Below, piece by piece: positions 1 to 5,757 of a stretch of 5,757 bases of DNA (position 1 is the first letter of the stretch; each line of letters opens with the position of its first letter). A program made the translations under genes and the position numbers. The stretch spans positions 1 to 5,757 of the forward strand of contig CALGBT010000070.1 of NCBI GenBank assembly GCA_937884235.1, written 5' to 3'. The DNA is from an uncultured Pseudomonadota bacterium. Lineage in GTDB: Bacteria; Myxococcota_A; UBA9042; CAIXZC01. The notes under the pieces are model-generated. The model had not been told where the DNA came from. It saw only the letters and a list, made by a program, of their open reading frames with translations, and made no database searches.

Positions 1-1083
1 GGTCCCAGCACACGACTCTCGGTCGCGGCCCTGATGACCGGCCTCCACGACACCCAGATCGAGCGCGGCGAGGGCCGCAAGGTTCCCTATCCGCTGCTGC
101 CAGAGAATCAGACAACGGCTGAGATCTTCCGGGACAATGGCTATGATACCGTCTTCGTCTCGCCCAATCCCTACTTTCACAGCCGTTGGAAGGGCATCCT
201 GCAAGGCTTTGAAACAATTGACAAAAGCGCCGCCTCCAAGCAGATGAAAGGCGTCCAACACAACGCCCGCAAGATGACTGATGCGGCCTTGGGGCACCTG
301 CGCAAGGCGCGCCGGAATCCGCTGCTGATGTGGGTCCACTACTACGACATGCATCCTCCCTTCGGCCAGCCGGCGGGAGAGATGAGCTTCGGCAAGAGTC
401 GTGAAGACCTGTACGACGCCGAGGTGCGGATGTGGGACGGGGAGGTGACTCGCCTGCTGCACGCCATCGAAGAGAAGCACGGGAAGACCGGGTACATCCT
501 AGTTATCAGTGCGGATCACGGCTCTGCCTTCGACAAGAACCATGACACTCACTCCCACGGCTATGACCTGCATACTGCTGTCCTGCATGTGCCCTTGCTC
601 TTCTGCTCGCCACTGTTTCCTCCCCATCGGGTGGGCAAGACCGCGGTGGGGCTGGTGGACCTGGCCCCGACGCTGGTGAATCTCAGTGGCCTCGAGACCG
701 ACGCTCCATACGTGGGCACAAGCCTGGTCCCCCTGCTCTTTGGCGACCTGGAGTGGCCCGATCGGATCATCTTCCACCAGTTTTACCTGGCCGAGAAGAT
801 CCGCAAGGGGCAAGATCCTCTCTATGCCGCGTCGGCCCGCAATGGACAGTACAATTACATGTGGGACCGGCGGGAAGATGAGTATCTCCTCTTTGAATAT
901 GGGGAAGACCCAGCGGAGGAGACCAACCTATTTGATGAACGACCAGAGATGGCCGACAGTATGGATGCGACGCTGAAGACCTGGCTCTACCGGGTCCGCA
1001 ACCACTATATGAAGGGTCACTTCGAATCTGACCCGACCTTTGACTACGGAGGATCCGATGGAAGCGATGCGATCTATCACTAG
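1..1083 (+). CDS. Sulfatase-like hydrolase/transferase, alkaline phosphatase superfamily (5' partial)
   Basis: This is the C-terminal 360 residues of a sulfatase-fold enzyme; the start lies left of the window. The frame is open from base 1, and the first codons encode PSTRLSVAALMTG, which aligns with the sulfatase active-site block (CxPSRxSxxTG). The ATG at 34 is therefore internal. Counting from the first visible residue, WVHYYDMHPPF (111-121) matches the family's W-x-H-Y-x-D-x-H-x-P block. SADHG (170-174, D172/H173) and HSHG (184-187) are the C-terminal metal-ligand region. VDLAPTL (about 219-225) is also typical, as is the ending with a GDPAEETNLFDERPE-like segment. Family members remove or transfer sulfate or phosphate-type esters, usually outside the cytoplasm. 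The residue aligned with the catalytic Cys/Ser is T4, so a formylglycine sulfatase is doubtful and a Thr-nucleophile phosphoesterase or phosphotransferase is possible. The gene overlaps the next one and is probably in an operon with it. The superfamily is secure; the substrate is unknown. Confidence 0.9.
   Translation, partial: GPSTRLSVAALMTGLHDTQIERGEGRKVPYPLLPENQTTAEIFRDNGYDTVFVSPNPYFHSRWKGILQGFETIDKSAASKQMKGVQHNARKMTDAALGHLRKARRNPLLMWVHYYDMHPPFGQPAGEMSFGKSREDLYDAEVRMWDGEVTRLLHAIEEKHGKTGYILVISADHGSAFDKNHDTHSHGYDLHTAVLHVPLLFCSPLFPPHRVGKTAVGLVDLAPTLVNLSGLETDAPYVGTSLVPLLFGDLEWPDRIIFHQFYLAEKIRKGQDPLYAASARNGQYNYMWDRREDEYLLFEYGEDPAEETNLFDERPEMADSMDATLKTWLYRVRNHYMKGHFESDPTFDYGGSDGSDAIYH
1048..1052 (+). 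promoter_or_regulatory. Ribosome binding site of the barrel gene, inside the upstream coding region
   Basis: GGAGG lies 5 bases before the ATG at 1058 and within the last codons of the sulfatase-like gene. It decides the start: the in-frame TTG at 1040 has no such site, and the ATG at 1067 would be 14 bases away. Its position suggests translational coupling, because ribosomes finishing the upstream gene at 1083 clear this site. Confidence 0.75.
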
Positions 1084-1780
1084 CCTTGCAGTGCTGCTGC
1101 TGCTCGCCTTCGGGCCAACCGACAGTTTCGCCCGGGGTGGCCTTTACTTCGGCATTGACCTGGGCGGTGCCACGGTGAGCGGCGAGAGTAATATCGCGCT
1201 GGACGTGGGGCCCAACGTCAAGTTCGAAGGCGGCAGCGCGCTTCAGCACGCGAAGCAGACCTGGACGGAATTCGGTTCGGGCATGGCGGCGGGCCTCCGC
1301 CTGGGCTACAACGTGATGGGTTACGGTGGCCTGGAATTAAACCTGCTGGCCCACGGCAACTGGAAGTCAGCCGGTGGCACCTGGGAGGGTCTGGGCCACG
1401 TCGGCGTCCTTGCTCGGATCAGCCCCATCCAGTTCCTGACCCTGGCCGACAACCCCAAACTCAAGGCCCTTACGAATCGTGACTGGGACGTCAAGGTCTT
1501 TGCCGGGTTCGCACCCTATGTAGTGGGCGGCTATCACATTAATGCAGATGTCGGGCGCGGCTGGGAAGGGTACAGCGTTGAGTGGGGCCTGGGGGCGGAG
1601 TACTACGTCGTGCCAACGGTCTCGTTTGGCATGGACCTGCGCTTCCTGCACAGCTCCTTTGACACTTACCTGCAGGACTGGAGTCCACGCGACGCAAAGC
1701 CCCTTGAATCCAACGAAAAAGCCTTGGTGGTAGCCCCGATGTTCACCATGACCTTCCACCTTTTCGACCCGCACAAATAG
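1058..1780 (+). CDS. Outer-membrane beta-barrel protein
   Basis: This encodes a 240-residue exported protein. Residues 1-25 form a signal peptide: MEAMR, a hydrophobic Leu/Ala core, then SFA before Arg26, giving a plausible signal peptidase I site after A25. The mature part of about 215 residues shows alternating hydrophobic/polar stretches rich in Gly, Tyr, Trp and Phe, such as GLYFGIDLGG, LRLGYNVMGYGGLEL, VEWGLGAEYYVVP and VSFGMDLRFLH. It has no hydrophobic helix and ends in a strand-like MFTMTFHLF close to the C-terminus. This is the look of a small barrel of perhaps 8-10 strands. The ATG at 1058 is chosen for the GGAGG at 1048-1052; it starts 26 bases inside the preceding gene. The next gene starts 12 bases after the stop. 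A role as surface anchor, pore or assembly partner for envelope polymers is inference; no specific family is recognised. Confidence 0.75.
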   Translation: MEAMRSITSLAVLLLLAFGPTDSFARGGLYFGIDLGGATVSGESNIALDVGPNVKFEGGSALQHAKQTWTEFGSGMAAGLRLGYNVMGYGGLELNLLAHGNWKSAGGTWEGLGHVGVLARISPIQFLTLADNPKLKALTNRDWDVKVFAGFAPYVVGGYHINADVGRGWEGYSVEWGLGAEYYVVPTVSFGMDLRFLHSSFDTYLQDWSPRDAKPLESNEKALVVAPMFTMTFHLFDPHK

Positions 1781-1784
1781 GCAC

Positions 1785-1789
1785 GGAGG
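1785..1789 (+). promoter_or_regulatory. Ribosome binding site of the GT-C-like membrane protein gene
   Basis: GGAGG, within CGGAGGAG, lies in the 12-base gap between the barrel stop at 1780 and the ATG at 1793. The GGAGG-to-ATG distance is only 3 bases, slightly short, but the purine run supports this start. There is no room for a separate promoter in the gap, so the gene is read as part of the upstream transcript. Confidence 0.7.
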
Positions 1790-1792
1790 AGC

Positions 1793-3433
1793 ATGATTTT
1801 GAAACAACGAGGGCGTCTGGTACTACTTTGCGTGACGCTTTTTGCGCTTACTTTTGTCGGCCTCTCGCTGGTGGCGTGGGACCGCTTCTGGGAACCCAGT
1901 CCGCACTTCCATTTCGTTGACCTCGCCGAGTCCTTCATGGCCGGACGCCTGGACACTCGCACGCCCATGCGCAAGAAGGCCACCGCGGTGCTGCCCGATG
2001 ACCCCGCCGGCCTGCAGGAAGCGGTGGATCGGGAACTGGGCTCGGGCGGGTGGAACGACTGGGTCTCGTACTACGAAGTGGCGCTGGTGACCGGGGAAAC
2101 CTTCAAGGGAGTCTGGCCTTGGGCCCAGAAGAAGAAGGGGCAATCGGGCTACGATCTGCGCAACCGCTTTGTCCTGCTGTCGGGGGACTGGACCGAGTTC
2201 GACCGCAACAAAGACGTGCGGCATGTCTGTGTTGACCGCCCGGCCGCACCACGCAAAAGCACCGAGTATGTCACCTGGCAAACTCGGGATCGCTTCGACA
2301 TTGAAGCCTCTGCCTGCCAGGACCCGGAAGTGCCCAATGCCGGTTCTCGCTGCGCCGCTGGCCAATCACGAGTGAAGTGCCTTTTGCGTCGGCACTACGT
2401 CTCTTTTCCGCCGACGCCGGCGCTGGTCATGCTGCCGCTGGCGGCCATCTGGCATTACCATGTCAACGACGTACTGGTGACGCTACTCTTTGCCGCGGCC
2501 AATGCGCTGCTCCTCTTCTTGCTGCTCGTCACCTTGCAACGCAAGGGCTATTCCACCAGATCAACGGGGGAGTTGCTGGTCCTGGTCTTCCTTTACTCCT
2601 TTGGCACCGTGGCCTTCTTCTCGTCGGTGCGGGGGGAAGTCTGGTTCACGGCGCTGGTTGTCGGTGCGACGTTCAACCTGCTCTATCTGCACTTTGCTCT
2701 CGAGCTGCGCAATCCTCTGCTGGCAGGTCTCTTCCTGGGCCTGGGAGTGGGTACCCGGGTGCCGCTGGCTTTTGGTTTCGTCTTCTTTGCCCTGCAGCTC
2801 TTCTTGCAGAAGATTGCGTGGGACAGGGCGGGGATTTTGCGGCGGGTGAAACAGGCCGCGCTCTTCGCCACTCCGCTCATGGTCATCGGTATCGCGCTGA
2901 TGCTTTACAACCTGGCTCGCTTCGGGTCGCCAACCGAGTTTGGTCACCGCTTCCTCCTCGACGGCACGCGGCCGGCCATTGTGGACCACGGGCTCTTCTC
3001 GTTCTGGTTCCTACCGCAGAATCTGGCGGCAGCCTTCGCCAATGTCCCTCAGTTCATGGGGCAGTTCCCCTATGTGAAAATCACCGGCCACGGACTGTCA
3101 CTCTTTGCCACCACGCCGATCTTCTTCTACCTGCTCTGGCCGCGCAAGCAGCAGGTGGAGGAGGCTTCGCTGCCGAAGTACCACCTTTCCCTGCACACCA
3201 TCATCTGGATCACCGTGGCCTGCATGGCCGCGCCGGGGATGTTCTATCAGAATACCGGCTGGCTGCAGTTCGGCTACCGCTTTGCCATGGACTACCTGCC
3301 CCTGCTGATCATGTTGCTGGCTCTTGACGCACGGCGCATGAGCAAGCTCTTCTACGCGCTGGTCCTGGTGAGCTTCGCGGTGAACCTCTTTGGGGCCATC
3401 ACCTTTGGACGCTTTCCCTTCTTCTATCACTAG
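1793..3433 (+). CDS. Multi-pass membrane protein resembling GT-C (GT39-like) glycosyltransferases, with large periplasmic insert
   Basis: This is a 546-residue inner-membrane protein. One N-terminal membrane segment (about 8-28) is followed by FHFVDLAESFMAGRLDT (39-55). That resembles the start of the first extracytoplasmic loop in GT39-like proteins, where acidic residues (here D43/E46) sit near the active site. A soluble stretch of about 145 residues (55-200) follows, with four cysteines (C146, C175, C187, C196) and many Trp/Tyr. HYVSFPPTPALVMLP (201-215) then leads into roughly ten further hydrophobic segments between about 208 and 537. The late block GWLQFGYRFAMDYLP (489-503) is characteristic of this uncharacterised GT39-like group. 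Such enzymes transfer sugars from polyprenyl-phosphate donors on the outer face of the membrane. Donor and acceptor cannot be inferred. It is the third gene of the operon, so it may glycosylate an envelope component made or exported with its neighbours. The integral-membrane call is firm; the transferase activity is only moderately supported. Confidence 0.75.
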   Translation: MILKQRGRLVLLCVTLFALTFVGLSLVAWDRFWEPSPHFHFVDLAESFMAGRLDTRTPMRKKATAVLPDDPAGLQEAVDRELGSGGWNDWVSYYEVALVTGETFKGVWPWAQKKKGQSGYDLRNRFVLLSGDWTEFDRNKDVRHVCVDRPAAPRKSTEYVTWQTRDRFDIEASACQDPEVPNAGSRCAAGQSRVKCLLRRHYVSFPPTPALVMLPLAAIWHYHVNDVLVTLLFAAANALLLFLLLVTLQRKGYSTRSTGELLVLVFLYSFGTVAFFSSVRGEVWFTALVVGATFNLLYLHFALELRNPLLAGLFLGLGVGTRVPLAFGFVFFALQLFLQKIAWDRAGILRRVKQAALFATPLMVIGIALMLYNLARFGSPTEFGHRFLLDGTRPAIVDHGLFSFWFLPQNLAAAFANVPQFMGQFPYVKITGHGLSLFATTPIFFYLLWPRKQQVEEASLPKYHLSLHTIIWITVACMAAPGMFYQNTGWLQFGYRFAMDYLPLLIMLLALDARRMSKLFYALVLVSFAVNLFGAITFGRFPFFYH

Positions 3434-3449
3434 CCCGGGGCAGGTTCTG

Positions 3450-3478
3450 TTGGACTCGGGGCCGACGCTGCCTATATT
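3450..3478 (+). promoter_or_regulatory. Candidate sigma70-type promoter for the metallophosphoesterase gene
   Basis: TTGGAC (3450-3455) and TATATT (3473-3478) are separated by 17 bases, the optimal spacing. The -10 matches TATAAT at five of six positions; the -35 matches only its first three bases. The AT-rich hexamer stands out in GC-rich surroundings. Transcription would start near 3485, giving a leader of about 48 bases. It is the only promoter-like site seen in the 99-base gap. It was picked out by eye. Confidence 0.4.
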
Positions 3479-3485
3479 CTGTCGT

Positions 3486-3510
3486 AGCAACTGGGCTTGC
3501 CCCGCTTTTT
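3486..3510 (+). terminator. Weak intrinsic-terminator-like hairpin in the leader
   Basis: AGC, a 4-base bulge, GGG, a CTTGC loop, then CCC-GCT, running into TTTTT (3506-3510). The stem is only 3+3 bp and bulged, so it is weak. The only run of five T's in this gap directly follows it. It may end the three-gene operon's transcript 53-77 bases after the stop at 3433. If the promoter at 3450-3478 is real, it could instead attenuate the downstream gene. Confidence 0.3.
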
Positions 3511-3523
3511 CAGGTTACACTTT

Positions 3524-3527
3524 GAGG
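3524..3527 (+). promoter_or_regulatory. Ribosome binding site of the metallophosphoesterase gene
   Basis: GAGG, within GAGGTGA, lies 5 bases upstream of the ATG at 3533. It fixes the start there rather than at the in-frame TTG at 3497, which would put twelve charged or aromatic residues before the signal peptide and destroy its normal layout. Confidence 0.7.
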
Positions 3528-3532
3528 TGACG

Positions 3533-4786
3533 ATGCGACATGTAACAACGGTTCTTCTTGCGCTTCTTTGGCTGGGCTGCTCCACCGACAACGGTGCCAA
3601 CACCGGGGCCAACGAACAGCCGGGCTTGGATGGCGAGGCAATGGTTCCTGACGTGACCAGCGAGACACCTGGCGACATTCTCGCAGAACCAGACGTTGCC
3701 CGGGAGCTGCCCGTCTTTGACGAGGTCAGCTTCATCAAGCGGCCATACCTGCAGTGGCCGACGGCGACTTCAGTGACCTTGCTGGCAGAGACCAACGAGC
3801 AAGTGCCGTTGGACATCGTTCTGACTTACGATGGCGGCGCCACCCACACCTATAGCGAACCCAGGAAACCTGAGTTCACCTTCCTGACCATGCCACTGGA
3901 CGGTTTCGATGGCTGGTCGCATCAAGTGGACATCATGGTTCCCGAGGGAATCGGCCAGTTCGAACTGACCATTGCCAACGCTCCCGACTACCAGCGGGAA
4001 GTTGTTCTGCCGCAGTCACTGGATTCCTTCACGATGATCGCTTTTGGCGATACCCGGACCAACCTTGACGTCCACCAGGAGGTCTCCAATCAGATCGTTG
4101 CTGAGAAGCCCCTTATCGTCTTCCAGACCGGGGATCTCATGGACTCGGCCCTGGAGGTCAAGCAATGGAACGAGTTCTTCGCGATTGAAGCGGGGATGCT
4201 GGAGAGCTCCTTCTACTTCCCCATCTTCGGCAACCACGAGGTGGGGGGAGAGAGCTACTACTACGAGCTATTTGAGACTCGCAACAGCTACGATTCGGAG
4301 CGCAACTGGTACGCTGAATGGGGCCCCGTGGGCTTCATCGGGATTGAGCAGTACAAGACTCGCTGGGAGAAGGACGAAGATGCCCTGGCCTGGTTGGAAG
4401 AGTCTTTGATCAAGCTCCAGGACAAGCGCTGGCTGATCTTCTCGCACCATGAGCCCATGTACACCTTCTCGAACCACGGTGCCTGGTACGAGGGCCGCGA
4501 GACGATTCAGCCGCTGCTTGAAGAATACGGGGTGGATCTGGTGTTGTCCGGACACAACCACTGCTACGAGCGGTTCGAAGTGAATGGCATTTCCTACATT
4601 GTCACCGGCGGCGGCGGTGCGCCGCTCTACTCAACGGGTACCGGTTCCGAAGAGGAGATGCCGCTGCTCAAGAACTGGGGGAAGTTTTACCATTTCCTCC
4701 GCCTGGACATCTCCGACGAGAATATTCATGTGACGGTCATAGACACAGAAGAGAAGTCGGTCTTCGAGGAATTTGACGTGTTTTAG
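3533..4786 (+). CDS. Purple-acid-phosphatase-like metallophosphoesterase, probable lipoprotein
   Basis: This is a 417-residue exported phosphoesterase. Residues 1-16 form a short lipoprotein-type signal ending WLGC; the lipobox is slightly atypical because of Trp at -3, and C16 would be lipidated. Residues 17-64 are an acidic, low-complexity linker with twelve Asp/Glu. A fibronectin-III-like N-domain typical of purple acid phosphatases begins with RPYLQWPTATSVTL (70-83) and runs to about 160. The catalytic metallophosphoesterase domain carries all five motifs: GDTR (D173), GDLMD (D201), GNHE (N234, H235), FSHHEP (H306 the likely ligand) and GHNHCYER (H341, H343), followed by the family's GGGGAPLY (359-366). 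It should bind two metal ions and cleave phosphomono- or diesters in the periplasm or on the surface. The Tyr that ligates Fe(III) in true purple enzymes (GDxxY) is Asp204 here. The gene is probably transcribed from its own promoter, 99 bases after the membrane protein gene. The substrate is unknown. Confidence 0.9.
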   Translation: MRHVTTVLLALLWLGCSTDNGANTGANEQPGLDGEAMVPDVTSETPGDILAEPDVARELPVFDEVSFIKRPYLQWPTATSVTLLAETNEQVPLDIVLTYDGGATHTYSEPRKPEFTFLTMPLDGFDGWSHQVDIMVPEGIGQFELTIANAPDYQREVVLPQSLDSFTMIAFGDTRTNLDVHQEVSNQIVAEKPLIVFQTGDLMDSALEVKQWNEFFAIEAGMLESSFYFPIFGNHEVGGESYYYELFETRNSYDSERNWYAEWGPVGFIGIEQYKTRWEKDEDALAWLEESLIKLQDKRWLIFSHHEPMYTFSNHGAWYEGRETIQPLLEEYGVDLVLSGHNHCYERFEVNGISYIVTGGGGAPLYSTGTGSEEEMPLLKNWGKFYHFLRLDISDENIHVTVIDTEEKSVFEEFDVF

Positions 4787-4793
4787 AGTGAGG

Positions 4794-4808
4794 CCGGCCC
4801 GAGGCCGG
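4794..4808. terminator. GC hairpin in the convergent intergenic spacer
   Basis: CCGGCC, loop CGA, GGCCGG: a perfect 6-bp all-GC stem with a triloop between two convergent genes. A symmetric stem could act on both transcripts. Neither strand has a T-run after it, so it is not a standard intrinsic terminator. It may slow polymerase, protect 3' ends or assist Rho. The 44-base spacer (4787-4830) holds 37 G/C and no other feature. Confidence 0.35.
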
Positions 4809-4830
4809 AGGCGCGGACGGGGCGAGGCGG

Positions 4831-5757
4831 CTAGGCGTGGATTTCGATGATGTCGCCTTCCTGAACAACATAGTCTCGGGCGACGCGTTGGCCTTCGTGC
4901 ATGTTGGGATCATCGTTCCAGATGCGGGCGTATTGGAGGCCGGCCCTGACATCCTTGTGGATACGCTCGGCCAGACCCTCCAGAGTAGTACCTTCCCGGA
5001 CCACGAAGGGGTCGCCCTGGTCGGGGGGCTTGCCGGGCTGCTTGGTGTAGACGCGAGTCTTATGGAGCAACTGGTAGATGGGCTTGCGCAAGGCCTCAAC
5101 CGAGTCGGCATCGGCAACGAAATCAACCTCGGCACAGGGATAGACATCCCCGAGCATTTCGTGGAGCATCTCCCGCCGGAGACCCGCATCGGGATCCTTG
5201 CAGTGGGTGAGCACCAGCAGGGTTTCCAGGGCGGCCACCCCCTTCTCCAATTGCCCGGTGGGCTCGCCTTTGCGGGCCAGGCGCACCTTGCCATTTTCGA
5301 GGAACTCCAGCACTTCTTCCGCCTCGGTCAGTAGGTCATCGCTGGCCAGTGAGAGCAGAAAGAGAGCGGCATTGCCATATCTCGCCACCGAGGGAATCCA
5401 GGGCATGGCTGCCTCGGCCGAGATGGGTGGCATATCCACAAGCTGCACCCAGACATCGACGAAGCGCATCATCCCCGGCTGGTACATGGCAGTGGTAAAG
5501 GGGTAGGCCTCGACCTGCACTTCGGCGTTGGTGAGACTCTTCAGCAGCTGTGATTTGCCGGCGTTGGGCGGCCCCAGGACGAAGATCTGGCCGATTCCTT
5601 CGGGCTTGACGTAGAGTTGATGGGCCGCCTTGACGCTCTTCTTGCTCGACTCTTTCTTGAGCTTGGAGATACGGCGCTTGATATCGGCCTGCATGTGGTC
5701 GGTACCCTTGTGCTTGGGGATCAACCGCAGCATCTCTTGCAGGCATTCGAGTTTCTC
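4831..5757 (-). CDS. DRG/Obg-type GTPase with C-terminal TGS domain (5' partial)
   Basis: These are the last 308 residues of a bacterial DRG-like GTPase; the gene continues past the right edge. The frame is open to base 5757, and the extra codons (EKLECLQE) complete the conserved EKLxxLxxMLRxIPKHKGT segment, so the ATG at 5733 is internal. Counting from the first visible residue: a basic helical stretch (about 20-46), P-loop GPPNAGKS (62-69), the G2 region YPFTT (85-89), G3 as DMPP (108-111), a degenerate G4 HCKD (185-188), and a TGS domain (about 236-307) with RVYTKQPGKPPD, PFVVREGTTLEGLA and GDIIEIHA. DRG proteins are cytosolic GTPases linked to ribosomes and translation; the TGS domain is thought to bind RNA or regulatory nucleotides. 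Canonical NKxD and SAK motifs are missing, so guanine specificity is uncertain. It faces the phosphoesterase gene tail-to-tail and is transcribed independently. The family assignment is strong; the cellular role is inferred. Confidence 0.92.
   Translation of the reverse strand, partial: EKLECLQEMLRLIPKHKGTDHMQADIKRRISKLKKESSKKSVKAAHQLYVKPEGIGQIFVLGPPNAGKSQLLKSLTNAEVQVEAYPFTTAMYQPGMMRFVDVWVQLVDMPPISAEAAMPWIPSVARYGNAALFLLSLASDDLLTEAEEVLEFLENGKVRLARKGEPTGQLEKGVAALETLLVLTHCKDPDAGLRREMLHEMLGDVYPCAEVDFVADADSVEALRKPIYQLLHKTRVYTKQPGKPPDQGDPFVVREGTTLEGLAERIHKDVRAGLQYARIWNDDPNMHEGQRVARDYVVQEGDIIEIHA

Noticed and set aside
34..36. ATG as the start of the sulfatase-like gene
   Set aside because: The frame is open to base 1 and the eleven preceding codons encode the start of the conserved active-site block, so the real start is upstream of the window.
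1040..1042. TTG as the start of the barrel gene
   Set aside because: The GGAGG at 1048-1052 lies downstream of it and fits the ATG at 1058, which also gives a normal signal peptide.
1090..1107. CTG-rich run resembling a microsatellite
   Set aside because: It encodes the Leu core of the signal peptide and is explained by codon choice.
767..1249. A 160-codon minus-strand open frame across the sulfatase/barrel junction
   Set aside because: It is antisense to two supported genes, and its product is low-complexity, without motifs and without a convincing ribosome binding site.
2377..3327. A 316-codon open frame on the + strand inside the membrane protein gene
   Set aside because: It lies in another frame of a gene with clear membrane segments and family motifs. 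Its translation is Ala/Gly/Arg-rich with no recognisable domain, as expected of a shadow frame in GC-rich DNA.
3497..3499. TTG as the start of the phosphoesterase gene
   Set aside because: It would place twelve residues before the signal peptide, overlaps the hairpin loop, and has no ribosome binding site. The ATG at 3533 has GAGG at good spacing.
4837..5334. A 165-codon + strand open frame opposite the TGS GTPase gene
   Set aside because: The minus-strand frame contains the P-loop and TGS motifs of a known family; the + strand reading is its antisense shadow.
5731..5733. ATG as the start of the TGS GTPase (300 residues)
   Set aside because: The eight codons to the window edge continue the conserved EKLxxLxxMLR segment of the family, so the gene begins beyond the window.

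Overview
This window looks like part of a chromosome from a GC-rich (about 60% by eye), Gram-negative, free-living bacterium. Three things point to a diderm. One gene encodes a signal-peptide-bearing outer-membrane beta-barrel. Another encodes a probable lipoprotein with a long acidic, low-complexity linker after the lipobox. The third is a DRG/Obg-type GTPase with a TGS domain, a family found only in scattered bacterial groups. The acidic-linker lipoprotein style and the barrel type recall Myxococcota/Bradymonadota-like (former deltaproteobacterial) genomes. This placement is inference from style, not from a marker gene.

Layout: there are five genes, and both outer ones are cut by the window edges. 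On the + strand, 1-1083 is the C-terminal part of a sulfatase-like (alkaline phosphatase superfamily) enzyme. It overlaps by 26 bases a barrel protein gene (1058-1780). Twelve bases later comes a multi-pass membrane protein resembling GT-C/GT39-type glycosyltransferases (1793-3433). These three form one tight, probably translationally coupled operon. A 99-base gap follows (3434-3532), with a plausible sigma70-type promoter and a weak terminator-like hairpin. Then comes a purple-acid-phosphatase-like metallophosphoesterase lipoprotein (3533-4786). A 44-base, very GC-rich convergent spacer with a perfect 6-bp hairpin separates it from the minus-strand TGS-domain GTPase, which runs off the right edge (4831-5757).

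How the genes may work together: the sulfatase-like enzyme, the barrel and the GT-C-like protein would all act in the envelope, and the phosphoesterase is predicted to be lipid-anchored there too. A cell-surface glycan or phospho-glycan building and trimming module is a reasonable hypothesis, but no substrate can be read from the sequence. The GTPase is cytosolic, transcribed towards the others, and probably unrelated housekeeping.

The most notable details are: a Thr where sulfatases carry the formylglycine-forming Cys/Ser; a roughly 145-residue Cys-containing soluble insert after the first membrane segment of the GT-C-like protein; Asp replacing the iron-binding Tyr in the phosphatase's GDxxY motif; and degenerate G4/G5 nucleotide-specificity motifs in the GTPase. 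I saw no RNA gene, CRISPR array, insertion sequence or prophage signature. I found no strong evidence for a wholly new system.
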